Assembly: GCA_945897075.1 (NCBI GenBank)
Contig: CAMDEX010000004.1
Location: 1-64,000 of the forward strand
Length of the DNA: 64,000 nt
Direction of reading: 5' to 3'
From: Litorilinea aerophila
GTDB taxonomy: Bacteria > Chloroflexota > Anaerolineae > Caldilineales > Caldilineaceae
Shown here: positions 16,062-25,049 of the stretch, in pieces
Position numbering within the stretch: the first letter of the stretch is position 1
Layout: each line of letters begins with the position of its first letter
Made by a program: the position numbers and the translations under genes
Notes under the pieces: model-generated
What the model was told of the DNA's origin: nothing
Databases searched by the model: none
The model's input: only the letters and a program-made list of their open reading frames with translations

Positions 16062-18941
16062 ATGCAAACAGAGACAAAACGCAACCGACGAACGGAAAAT
16101 GGTTGGCGCTGGACTGTGCCCCTATGCTTGGCCCTCGTCCTGCTTTTGGGCGCTTGCCAATCCTCCAACCAATCGCTTGGCCCCCGCCCTGCGCTGGGAC
16201 TGGCGGCGGTGGTGGAAGCCTATTTGCAGCGCTACCAGCCCGGCGCGATGCCCCGTCTCTTCCAGACCACCTATCTCTATGACCGCAACGGCACGCTGTT
16301 GGCCGAATTCTACGCGGAGGGGCGGCGTTCGTGGGTGGCAATTGACCAGGTATCGTCACATCTCATCAACGCCACCATTGCCACCGAAGACGCCACATTC
16401 CTCACCAATACCGGCATAGACCCGGCGCGCATCGCCGGCGCGGCCCTGCAAAATATGCAAGGGGAGGGCGTCGTCTCCGGGGCCAGCACCATCACAATGC
16501 AGTTGGCGCGCAATCTCTTTCTGGGCTACGACGAGCGCTACGACCAGAGCCTGGACCGCAAAATTCTGGAAGCCGGTCTGGCTTCGGAACTGACCGTCGC
16601 TTACACCAAAAACGAAGTTCTGGAGATGTATCTCAATCTCCTCAATTACGGCCACCTAAATTATGGGCCGGAAGCTGCTGCTCAATCCTATTTTGCCAAG
16701 TCCGCCGCCGATCTGACACTGGCCGAAGCCACGCTGCTGGCCGGTATTCCCCAACAACCTGCCAATCTGGACCTTTTCGTCAATTTCGAGGCAGCCAAAG
16801 AACGGCAACGCATTGTCCTTTCGTTGATGGTGCGCCACGGCTTTTTGAGCGAAGAGGAGGCCAACGCTGCCTTTGCCGAAACGGTTGCGCTCAACCCCGC
16901 AACCGAACGCCAGACTGTGACTGCTCCCCACTTTGTCAACTACGTCCTCGGCGAATTGGAATCCCGCCTGGGCCAAGATTATGTGCGCCGGGCCGGAATG
17001 CGCATCTACACCAGCCTGGACCTGGCCCTGCAAGAGGCGGCAGAAGAGGTGGTGAAGACCAAATCCGCCGAGCTAAGTGGACGCTTTGACAACAACAACG
17101 CTGCACTGGTTGCGTTGCGCCCCGGCACGAATGAGATTCTGGCGATGGTCGGCAGTCTTGACTTCTTCGACGAGAGCATTGACGGCCAGGTGAATGTGGC
17201 GACCAGTCTGCGGCAGCCGGGCAGCTCGATCAAACCGATTCTCTACGCCACTGCGCTCAACGACAATCTGATCAGCCCGGCCACCGTCCTCTGGGATACA
17301 CCTGTCACTTATACTCTCGGCGTCAACGAGAGTTACCGTCCGCTCAACTACGACCGCAAGCTGCACGGCCCTGTCACGGCGCGGGCCGCGCTGGCCAATA
17401 GTTATAACATTCCCGCGGTCAAATTGCTGGACGGCGTGGGTGTGCCCCGGATGCTGGAGAGCGCACGGGCGATGGGTCTGCAAAGTCTGGCGCGCGGGCC
17501 GGAGTGGTATGGGCTGAGTCTGACGCTGGGCGGCGGCGAAGTGACGCTGCTCGATCTGGCAACCGCCTACCATACGCTCGCCAACGAGGGGCGTTTTCTG
17601 CCACCCCGCTATATTCTCACCATCAGCGATAGCGCCGGCCAATCCCTCTGGGAGGAGGACAATCTGCGCGGCGTGCAAGTCATCTCTCCTACAGTGGCGA
17701 GTCTGATGACCGACATTCTCAGCGACAACCCGGCGCGTACCCCGATGTTTGGGGCCAACAGCTATTTGGCGTTGGATCGCCCGGCCGCCGCCAAGACAGG
17801 CACCACCGACGACAACCGGGACGCCTGGACACTGGGCTACACCCGCTATCTGGTGGCTGGCGTCTGGGTGGGCAATACCGACGGGCGGCCAATGAACAGC
17901 GCCACTGGCGCTTCGGGGGCCGGGCCGGTCTGGAATGCTTTTATGCGTCGGGTGTTGGACGATCCCGACCTGTTGGCCCGGCTGGATGCGCCCACAGACA
18001 TCTCCGCCTGGGAGTTTCCTCTCTCGGCAGATGTGGAGAAGCGCGACGATTGCCCGCCGGGGTTGACCTGCCGGCAGGGCGGCGGTGAACTCTTTTCCGC
18101 AGAATGGCTGGACGCCGCGGGCGAAGCGGGACCCCTCGCCGATTCCGTTGTGCGCGTTGCCTCCGCACCCGTCTACGCTGATCGCGGCGAGGGCGGGCGG
18201 CTGGCGGGCTATTGCGGCTACGAGCAGGGCGCAACCCGCGATCTCTTGCGTCTGCCCCTGGGCTTTGGTCTGCCGCAAAAGGCGCGCGAGGGCGAAGCGT
18301 CCGACGTCAACGCGCCTGTCGCCAACACGCTTATCGCCAACACGTCTGTCGCCAACACGCCTGTCGCCAACCCGCTGGCCGCTCAACTGTCGCCCGAACG
18401 CATCCGCGAGATCGCTGGGGTCATCGAATGGAGCCGAAGCGCGGGCGTGCGCGTCTATCTTGGCCCCTGCGACGGTCTGGATGTGTTGGCGCTGGGTGAA
18501 GGGGTGCAGCTTTCGATTGATCTGGCCGCGGCTGGCCAGGAGGATACGGCGGAGACGGCCGGGGCGGGTGCGGTGGCTGTAGGCAACCCGGCAGTGACCG
18601 GCGACTATCGTTATATCCTCAACCAGCCGGTCTGGCACGATACCAACTGCCCTGGCGGTTATGTGGTGGGTCAGGTACTCAATTGGGGGGGCGCACCGGT
18701 GGCCGATGTGGGCATCGGGTTGATAGACGCTTGGGGCAACCGCTACACGGCTGTGAGCAAAGCCGGCGCCACCGACGCAGGGCGGTTTGACTTCCCTCTC
18801 TTTTCCGCTACGCCCCAGACCCTCTATCTGACTGTGTTGGATGGCAACGGCAACCCCATCAGCCCGGCGATCCCTGTCCTGCACAATATAGACGCTGATT
18901 CCTCCTTTCCCTGCCATCACATAATTGTCAAGGGCGGGTAG
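16062..18941 (+). CDS. Class A penicillin-binding protein (lipoprotein type)
   Basis: 959 residues; the ATG at 16062 has AAGGGG six bases upstream. Lipoprotein signal LALVLLLGAC instead of the usual membrane helix. GT51 domain: ATEDATFLTNTG, GASTITMQLARNLFL, EVLEMYLNLLNYGHL. Transpeptidase: SSIK (Ser388, Lys391), SYN (Ser447), KTGTT (Lys578). After the enzyme core come a Cys-containing segment (CPPGLTCRQGG), a five-residue repeat (VANTP) linker, and a C-terminal beta domain with NCPGGYVVGQVLNWGG that looks Ig-like. It should make and cross-link peptidoglycan outside the membrane. The downstream secreted gene starts six bases later. Confidence 0.9.
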   Translation: MQTETKRNRRTENGWRWTVPLCLALVLLLGACQSSNQSLGPRPALGLAAVVEAYLQRYQPGAMPRLFQTTYLYDRNGTLLAEFYAEGRRSWVAIDQVSSHLINATIATEDATFLTNTGIDPARIAGAALQNMQGEGVVSGASTITMQLARNLFLGYDERYDQSLDRKILEAGLASELTVAYTKNEVLEMYLNLLNYGHLNYGPEAAAQSYFAKSAADLTLAEATLLAGIPQQPANLDLFVNFEAAKERQRIVLSLMVRHGFLSEEEANAAFAETVALNPATERQTVTAPHFVNYVLGELESRLGQDYVRRAGMRIYTSLDLALQEAAEEVVKTKSAELSGRFDNNNAALVALRPGTNEILAMVGSLDFFDESIDGQVNVATSLRQPGSSIKPILYATALNDNLISPATVLWDTPVTYTLGVNESYRPLNYDRKLHGPVTARAALANSYNIPAVKLLDGVGVPRMLESARAMGLQSLARGPEWYGLSLTLGGGEVTLLDLATAYHTLANEGRFLPPRYILTISDSAGQSLWEEDNLRGVQVISPTVASLMTDILSDNPARTPMFGANSYLALDRPAAAKTGTTDDNRDAWTLGYTRYLVAGVWVGNTDGRPMNSATGASGAGPVWNAFMRRVLDDPDLLARLDAPTDISAWEFPLSADVEKRDDCPPGLTCRQGGGELFSAEWLDAAGEAGPLADSVVRVASAPVYADRGEGGRLAGYCGYEQGATRDLLRLPLGFGLPQKAREGEASDVNAPVANTLIANTSVANTPVANPLAAQLSPERIREIAGVIEWSRSAGVRVYLGPCDGLDVLALGEGVQLSIDLAAAGQEDTAETAGAGAVAVGNPAVTGDYRYILNQPVWHDTNCPGGYVVGQVLNWGGAPVADVGIGLIDAWGNRYTAVSKAGATDAGRFDFPLFSATPQTLYLTVLDGNGNPISPAIPVLHNIDADSSFPCHHIIVKGG
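18318..18377 (+). repeat. 15-bp tandem repeat in the PBP linker
   Basis: Four near-identical 15-base units (GTCGCCAACACGCCT type) encode VANTP-like pentapeptides between the transpeptidase and the C-terminal domain; a fifth degenerate unit precedes them. Confidence 0.85.
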
Positions 18942-18947
18942 ACAGCC

Positions 18948-20219
18948 ATGCGCATTCATTCCCGCCGGTCACTGAAACTCCCGGTTCTTTTCATCGTCGC
19001 ACTGCTGGCCTTCTCGGTGACGGTCTGGACATCCTTGTCTATTGACGCTGCCCCTGCCAGCCAGGATATCACCTCTCCGCTCGAGACGCCCACCGTCACA
19101 CCCACTATCACACCGACCAAACCGCCGGTGCGCAATGAGATCACCTTTCCGGTGAAGACGGATATTCTGATTGCCTATGCGCGGGTGATGGGCACGGCGG
19201 TGATCGATAACTACCGGGAGTACCAACTTCATATCGCCCCGGCCAACAGCGAGCAGTGGAGCTGGCTGACCACAGGTTACAATGTGGTGCGTGACAACTC
19301 CCTTTACATTTTCGACAGCCGTCTGCTGGCGGATGGTTTTTACGATCTGCGTCTGCGCGCCATCAATGTGCGGGGCAACTATACAGAGAGTTTTGTACGG
19401 GGCTTTGAGATCCGCAATTTGAATCCACCCACACCCACGCCAGAGATCACACGGCAGTTGGCCGAGGGAGAATTGCCTCTCCCCCCTCTCTCACCGCTGG
19501 AGACGCCCACACCCGTTGCCACGCCCGATTTTGAGAGTTTTGTTCCCGGTGGTCAGGGCATCTATCGTCCGGGGAACGGCGAGAAGCTGAAAAGCGTTCA
19601 AGCGGTTGTAGGTACCGTAAATGGCCGGGGGCCGGGTAAACATTTTCAGCGCTACGAAATTTATCTTTCCCCGGCCGGGATGGAGGTGTGGGAATGGCTC
19701 TATGCCAGCCAGCAGCAACTTTTCAACGAGGTGATCTACTGGCTGGACACCTCCCGCTTTGCCAATGGCAGCTATGATCTGCGCCTGCGCATCGTCTATG
19801 TGGACAGCAATTACGACGAATATCACACACGTAATCTGACAATCGCCAACAATCCGGCGCTGATCGAGCGCGGGCCAACCCTCCAGATCAAACAGCCCCA
19901 GACCGGCGCGCTGGTGGTGGGACAGATGGATATTCGCGGCACGTTGACCCATCCAGAGTTGAGCCGCTGGGAGCTTTACTGGAGTGTAGCGGACGGCGCG
20001 GTAGCGGACGATCACCGCCAATGGCTGCTGCTCTACACCGGGGAGTATCAGGTGGTGGACGATCTCATCGCCCGGCTCGATCTCGGCCAGGTGGCCGCGG
20101 GGCGCTACGATGTTCGTGTGCGGCTGGTGCGGCGGGATGGCAATTATGAAGATGCGTTTATCCGACGATTGTACGTCGCTCTGCCTACGGCAACGCCGCC
20201 GCCCTCACCGCATCGCTAG
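18948..20219 (+). CDS. Secreted protein with three beta-sandwich repeats
   Basis: 423 residues: N-terminal signal/anchor (LPVLFIVALLAFSVTV), a TPT-rich linker, then three similar domains of about 100 residues (roughly 55-150, 200-300, 310-415). Each has a YQLHIAP / YEIYLSP / WELYWSV strand and ends with YDLRLRAINVRGNY-like or YDVRVRLVRRDGNY segments. No catalytic motif is seen. The domains resemble fibronectin/Ig-like modules. The start lies six bases after the PBP stop, so the two are co-transcribed and the protein may help or localise the PBP in the cell wall; that link is inferred. Confidence 0.7.
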   Translation: MRIHSRRSLKLPVLFIVALLAFSVTVWTSLSIDAAPASQDITSPLETPTVTPTITPTKPPVRNEITFPVKTDILIAYARVMGTAVIDNYREYQLHIAPANSEQWSWLTTGYNVVRDNSLYIFDSRLLADGFYDLRLRAINVRGNYTESFVRGFEIRNLNPPTPTPEITRQLAEGELPLPPLSPLETPTPVATPDFESFVPGGQGIYRPGNGEKLKSVQAVVGTVNGRGPGKHFQRYEIYLSPAGMEVWEWLYASQQQLFNEVIYWLDTSRFANGSYDLRLRIVYVDSNYDEYHTRNLTIANNPALIERGPTLQIKQPQTGALVVGQMDIRGTLTHPELSRWELYWSVADGAVADDHRQWLLLYTGEYQVVDDLIARLDLGQVAAGRYDVRVRLVRRDGNYEDAFIRRLYVALPTATPPPSPHR

Positions 20220-20256
20220 AAAGGTCAGATTCTTCGTCGGTTACCGTTCGGCAAAG

Positions 20257-20285
20257 TTGGATGGGTGGCAGCCCGGTAGTATAAT
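20257..20285 (+). promoter_or_regulatory. Promoter of the LysM-FAS1 gene
   Basis: TTGGAT, 17 bases, TATAAT. The leader would be about 130 bases and includes a small hairpin (TCGGAA...TTCCGA near 20319-20338). Confidence 0.6.
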
Positions 20286-20423
20286 GACCGACTGAAGTAG
20301 TGGTGTATTGACCGCATCGGAAAGGTTAGATTCCGACAAAAAGCAGACGATTTCTTTTTGCCGCCAGGCGCGCTGAACGCGTTGTTCGGCAATGTGTAGC
20401 CAAAAATTTCTTTGGAGGAAACA

Positions 20424-22331
20424 ATGAAAGTAAATGTAATGGGCAAGGCTCTGAGCCTTCTTCTTCTTCTGGCTCTGATGGTGGGCGCAGTTGCCCCCAC
20501 TATCAATGCCCAGATGACGGCAGTGGTCGCTAGTAGCGTGAAGGGAACGCTGATTGAAGTCGGTTCTAAGCATTACTTGGGTCTGAAGGTGTTGGACCCT
20601 ACCAAATCCGTCAGAGTCATGATGGATTACCGCCAGGACGAGTCCAGACTGGACGACGGCGCTGGCTTTTATCTGTTCGATGAACAGACCTTCCAGAGGT
20701 TTGTCAGCGGTGATAACCAGGCCAATCTGGCCGCAGGCTTGGTGGACAGCAGCAGTGGCGTGAAGCAGAAGATCGCCACCATCAGCAATCCAGTGGGCAC
20801 CTTCAGCGTCGTGGCCTACAACGATTCCGGTGTTGAGCTGGCCTATACCCTTACCGCCGAGAACGCGCTCTTTGTTGATGATTCGGGCGAGCAGGTGAAG
20901 AACGCCGCTGCCGCCATGGATGACACCCCTGCCAAAGCTGTTACACAAGAGGCGACGGTCGTCGTGACTGTGGCAGCCACAACTGCCGTCAGCGAGACAG
21001 TGGCGGCTGGCCCGACAGCCGCGGTCACCCCGACTGCGCGCACAGTGGCCGCGCCGGTGATTGCCCGCGCCGAATCTTTGCAGGGCGATCTGGCGGAACA
21101 GTTTTCCAAGCACTATTTTGATCTGGCGGTTGGTGATATCAACAAGCGCGTAGAAATCACAATGAGCTACGATCCCCAGGATCAGCAGGAACTGGACAAC
21201 GGCTTCAATGTCTATGCCTACAGCTCTGATCAGTTCCAGAAGTTGATCCGCAACGGTGATACCCCAAGCGAGGCTGAGAATACCGCATCTGGCACATTGA
21301 CGACGGTTGACGGTGTGAAGACACTGCAGGCTACCATCAACGACCCCTTCAATATCTACACGCTGATTGTGGGCAACAATTCCCGCGTGCCTGTCTCCTA
21401 CACGCTGACCATCAAGAATGGTACGCTGGTGGATGCCTCCGGCCAATCCAACACAGCCAAAGCGATGATGGCTGCGCCCGGTGATGTGAGGGAAGTTGTG
21501 GTTACTACAGTCAAAGCGACCACTACCACAACCACCACGACGACAACCACGACCGATCCCGCAGTGGCTGCCGGTGAAATCTACGTTGTCAAAACGGGTG
21601 ACACCATCGCCACCATTGCCCGCGCCGCCTACGGTGATTTGAACCTGTGGGATGAACTCTGCGCCTTCAACAGCCTGGCGAATTGTGACCGCATCGAAGT
21701 TGGCGATAAGATCACTGTGCCTGCCAAAGCAGAACTGGGCACGGGTTCGGTGGCCGCGCCGGTGGCGGCTACGACCACAACGACAACCACAACTGCGGCC
21801 CCGCTGGCAGCGACCACCACCACGACAACCACTGATACAGTGGCTGCGCCTCTGGTTGCCACAACGCCTGTGACGCCGACGGCCACAACGCCGACGACCA
21901 CAACCACAACGGCTCCGGCGGCCACTGGCGGCACGATCATTGATGTCGCCACCAGCGCGCGCCAGTTCGAGATTCTGCTCCTGGCCCTGTCACTCTCCAA
22001 TCTGACCGACAGTCTGAAGGGCGCTGGCCCCTTCACCCTCCTCGCCCCGGCGGACGCGGCCTTTGCTGGCCTGCCGGAGAAGACGCTGGACTCGCTGCTG
22101 GCCGACACGGCCCAGTTGGCCCGGGTGCTGCAATTCCATGTGGTGCCCCAGAAGTTGACCGCCGCCACCATCACCAACGGCATGACGGTCACTTCGCTGA
22201 TGGGCGAGACGCTGACCTTTGCGGTCTCCGGCGGCAAAATTACGGTCAACGGAGCCAATGTCAACGCATCCGATCTGCCCGCCAGCAACGGCTCGGTCTT
22301 TGTCATCGACGCGGTGTTGCTGCCGCAGTAG
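20424..22331 (+). CDS. Secreted LysM-FAS1 protein with duplicated beta domains
   Basis: 635 residues; GGAGGAAACA precedes the ATG. Signal peptide (LLLLLALMVGAVAPTINA), then two homologous domains of about 125 residues (about 35-160, 210-340), each containing KHYLGLKV / KHYFDLAV and ending SVVAYNDSG / LIVGNNS, similar to pre-peptidase C-terminal beta domains. Poly-Thr linkers flank a LysM domain (YVVKTGDTIATIARAAYGD, about 387-435). The C-terminus is a fasciclin domain (GPFTLLAPADAAFAGLP ... LQFHVVPQKL). Probably a wall-bound adhesion protein. A paralogue lies at 31790. Confidence 0.8.
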   Translation: MKVNVMGKALSLLLLLALMVGAVAPTINAQMTAVVASSVKGTLIEVGSKHYLGLKVLDPTKSVRVMMDYRQDESRLDDGAGFYLFDEQTFQRFVSGDNQANLAAGLVDSSSGVKQKIATISNPVGTFSVVAYNDSGVELAYTLTAENALFVDDSGEQVKNAAAAMDDTPAKAVTQEATVVVTVAATTAVSETVAAGPTAAVTPTARTVAAPVIARAESLQGDLAEQFSKHYFDLAVGDINKRVEITMSYDPQDQQELDNGFNVYAYSSDQFQKLIRNGDTPSEAENTASGTLTTVDGVKTLQATINDPFNIYTLIVGNNSRVPVSYTLTIKNGTLVDASGQSNTAKAMMAAPGDVREVVVTTVKATTTTTTTTTTTTDPAVAAGEIYVVKTGDTIATIARAAYGDLNLWDELCAFNSLANCDRIEVGDKITVPAKAELGTGSVAAPVAATTTTTTTTAAPLAATTTTTTTDTVAAPLVATTPVTPTATTPTTTTTTAPAATGGTIIDVATSARQFEILLLALSLSNLTDSLKGAGPFTLLAPADAAFAGLPEKTLDSLLADTAQLARVLQFHVVPQKLTAATITNGMTVTSLMGETLTFAVSGGKITVNGANVNASDLPASNGSVFVIDAVLLPQ

Positions 22332-22332
22332 G

Positions 22333-22430
22333 AGATTAGGGATTAGGGATTGGGGACTGGGGATTGGCTTCTGCCAGTCCCAGTCCCCAATCCCCTGTCG
22401 CTAGTCCCCAATCCCCAATCCCCAATCCCC
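22333..22430. repeat. Period-7 arrays in inverted orientation
   Basis: GGGGATT / GGGGACT units (22333-22367) face CCCCAAT / CCCCAGT units (22377-22430), so the two arrays can pair. They start two bases after the stop codon and end at the terminator. Confidence 0.85.
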
Positions 22431-22472
22431 AAAACGAACGCCCTCGTCTCTTTCCGCGAGGGCGTTCGTTTT
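22431..22472 (+). terminator. Strong terminator after the LysM-FAS1 gene
   Basis: Perfect 16-bp stem starting AAAACGAACGCCCTCG with a 10-base loop and a T-run. The A/T ends make it potentially bidirectional. Confidence 0.8.
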
Positions 22473-22474
22473 GC

Positions 22475-22503
22475 TTGTGATCGTCGTACATTTGTGCTAA
22501 ACT
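22475..22503 (+). promoter_or_regulatory. Promoter of the DinG-like gene
   Basis: TTGTGA, 17 bases, TAAACT. The ATG at 22511 lies where transcription should start, and no Shine-Dalgarno is seen, so the mRNA may be leaderless. Confidence 0.5.
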
Positions 22504-22510
22504 GTGGCTT

Positions 22511-24991
22511 ATGCAACGCGACCCCTTTTCCCTCGAATTTGATCCCGACATGGCTGTAGATAGCCTGCACGATCCCTTTGCGGATTGGGATGATGCAGAC
22601 GACGCGCTGCCATCCGATGAGGATGAGGAAGGCGAACGGCAACACCACCCTTCCCTGCTGGAAACGACCGCGCTGGCCGATTTTTTTGGCGCGGATGGCC
22701 CTCTCTCCCAAGTGCTGGACAGCTACGAGTTGCGCCCCAGCCAGTTGCAGATGGCCGAGGCAGTCAAGCGCGCCATTCTGGAGAGACGCACGGCGCTGAT
22801 CGAAGCCCCCACCGGCACAGGCAAATCCATCGCCTATCTGCTGCCCGCCCTGCTCAGCGGGCGCACAGTTGTGATCGCCACGGCCAACAAATCCCTACAA
22901 AGCCAGCTCTTTCTCAAAGACATCCCCTTTCTGCGCCAGGTCTTGAAGAAGGATATCGCGGCGGTGCTGGTCAAGGGGCGCAGCAATTTTGTCTGCACCC
23001 TGAAATGGGAGAAGGAGCAGCTCGAGCAGCGCACACTGGCGATGTATGACCGGGAGAACGAGCAGGTCGCCTATCTGCACAAATGGCTGGACAAGACCGA
23101 TACCGGCGATGTGGACGATCTGCCCTTTATTCTGGAAAACGATCTGCGCCCGCGCATCGTCAGCTACCCGGATGACTGTATCCACCGCAATTGCCCCCAC
23201 TTCAACGACAGTTGTTTTGTCAATTGGATGCGCGACAAGGCGCGCCAGGCCCAGGTTCTGATCACCAACCACCACCTGCTCCTCACCGCGCTGCAAATGG
23301 GCGAGGGCGGCTACGGCATTTTGCCCGAAGGATCGATTTATGTGGTGGACGAAGCGCACCAGTTGGAGGCCACCGCCACATCCGTCTTCGAGGTGGAGGT
23401 CTCGGATTATGCGCTGACCCAACTGCTCGCCCGCAACACCTTCAAAGAGCAGGTGGACGCCGACCGGCTGGACGGACTGCGTATGCAGAGTCTGCTCGCC
23501 TTTTCCGAGGCGGATCGCCAGAGCAACGAGACTGTCTTTCGCATCGAGTCGGATTTGGAGGAGTTGAAGAAGCTGGCCGGCGCGCTCAAAGCCCTGCAAG
23601 ACGAGATGCGGCTGAAGAACCCCTACCAGAAACCGGATGAAACGGCCCCACCACAGCCCAAAGACCCCAACGCCGAGGCCAAAGCGCATTACGAACTGGC
23701 GTTGGAGGGGTTGGGGTCGCTCTATGCCAAACTGGAGACGGTGGCGACCAGCAAACGGGACGACCGGGTGGTGCGCTATGCCGAGCGGGTGCGGGGAGCG
23801 CGCATCAGCCTGCGTCTGCACGCCGCGCCGATTGACCCGGCTGGTCTGCTGCAAGAGTATCTTTTTGGGCTGGAGGAGAAGGCTGTCGTCTGCACCAGCG
23901 CTACGCTGGCCACCGACGGCCATTTTGAGCATTTCAAAGCCCGCTGTGGCGTGGAGGAGGGATCCATCGATCTGGTGGCGGGTACGGTCTTTGACTATCC
24001 CAACCAGGCCCTGCTCTACCAACCCTCGCTGCCGGCTTATGATTGGCGCGCCAAAGATGTCTATTACAAGGCCGTGTCCGGGGAGATCGAACGGCTTTTG
24101 GAGGCCAGCCGGGGGCGGGCGCTCTGTCTCTTTACCAATTGGAGCGGTCTGCAGAGCGTGCGCGAGGAGCTGGCCCACAGCGTCTGGCCCATCCGTTCCC
24201 AGGGTGACTACCCCCGCGATGCGCTGCTCGATTGGTTTCGGGGCACGCCCCACAGCGTTCTGCTGGCGACCAAATCTTTCTGGGAAGGGGTAGACCTGCC
24301 CGGCGACGACCTGAGTCTGGTGGTGCTGGACAAAATGCCCTTCCCTACCCCCAGCGATCCCCTGCACAGCGCGCGTATGAAGGCGTTGGACGACGCGGCC
24401 CAGGGCAGCAGCTTTGGCAAATATATGCTGCCGCTGATGGCGCTCAGTCTCAAACAGGGCTTTGGTAGGCTCATCCGGCGCAGCGATGACAAGGGCGTGG
24501 TGGCGATTCTGGACGAACGGTTGACCAGCAAGAGCTATGGGCGGCAGGTGCGCCAGGATTTGCCCCCGGCCCGCTTTAGCCGCACTTTTGCCGATGTGCA
24601 TCGCTTTTTCAAAGAGGCGTTGGCCAGCCGGGCCGATTTTGCGCTCAATGTTCAGGCAAGCCAGGAGGAGGAGAACGATCCTTTCACCTGGCGCTGGCGG
24701 CTGCTGCGTTTGCAGGATGGCAAGGCCGACGGTGAGGAGGGCACACTGCGCCGGGGCGACAAGGTGACGGCAGAGATGCACGCGGCCATCGAAGGGCTGA
24801 AAAACCTGCGCGCGCGCATCAGCGACGCCGGGCGCACCACCCACAGCTTTGGCGTGGAGTTGCGTTGCAGCGCGGCGACCGAGGCCGCGTTGGCTGCCGG
24901 TCAGATTGAGAACACGCTGCGCAAACGCTGGACCAACGAATGTTCGGTGTGGGGCAGCCTGGATGTGATCGGGTTGGGTCCGGTGTCCTGA
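22511..24991 (+). CDS. DinG/XPD-family ATP-dependent DNA helicase
   Basis: 826 residues. Superfamily 2 helicase: Walker A EAPTGTGKS, DEAH box YVVDEAHQLE, SATL-type motif (CTSATLATDG), the motif V region SFWEGVDLPGDDLSLVVLDKM and motif VI QGFGRLIRR. Four Cys between motifs Ia and II (NFVC, then DDC, RNC and DSC) form the expected 4Fe-4S cluster site. The N-terminal 60 residues are acidic and probably disordered. DinG-type enzymes unwind R-loops and damaged DNA 5'-3'. The first ATG fits the promoter position. Confidence 0.88.
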   Translation: MQRDPFSLEFDPDMAVDSLHDPFADWDDADDALPSDEDEEGERQHHPSLLETTALADFFGADGPLSQVLDSYELRPSQLQMAEAVKRAILERRTALIEAPTGTGKSIAYLLPALLSGRTVVIATANKSLQSQLFLKDIPFLRQVLKKDIAAVLVKGRSNFVCTLKWEKEQLEQRTLAMYDRENEQVAYLHKWLDKTDTGDVDDLPFILENDLRPRIVSYPDDCIHRNCPHFNDSCFVNWMRDKARQAQVLITNHHLLLTALQMGEGGYGILPEGSIYVVDEAHQLEATATSVFEVEVSDYALTQLLARNTFKEQVDADRLDGLRMQSLLAFSEADRQSNETVFRIESDLEELKKLAGALKALQDEMRLKNPYQKPDETAPPQPKDPNAEAKAHYELALEGLGSLYAKLETVATSKRDDRVVRYAERVRGARISLRLHAAPIDPAGLLQEYLFGLEEKAVVCTSATLATDGHFEHFKARCGVEEGSIDLVAGTVFDYPNQALLYQPSLPAYDWRAKDVYYKAVSGEIERLLEASRGRALCLFTNWSGLQSVREELAHSVWPIRSQGDYPRDALLDWFRGTPHSVLLATKSFWEGVDLPGDDLSLVVLDKMPFPTPSDPLHSARMKALDDAAQGSSFGKYMLPLMALSLKQGFGRLIRRSDDKGVVAILDERLTSKSYGRQVRQDLPPARFSRTFADVHRFFKEALASRADFALNVQASQEEENDPFTWRWRLLRLQDGKADGEEGTLRRGDKVTAEMHAAIEGLKNLRARISDAGRTTHSFGVELRCSAATEAALAAGQIENTLRKRWTNECSVWGSLDVIGLGPVS

Positions 24992-25049
24992 GTCCGGCGT
25001 CCTGAGTCTACAGCCCTGTGGTACACGACAACGCATAGATAAGGAATCA

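Noticed and set aside
17073-18959. Long open frame (about 628 codons) on the minus strand opposite the second PBP
   Set aside because: It mirrors the strongly conserved PBP coding strand and has no recognisable motif or Shine-Dalgarno. High G+C makes such antisense frames common here.
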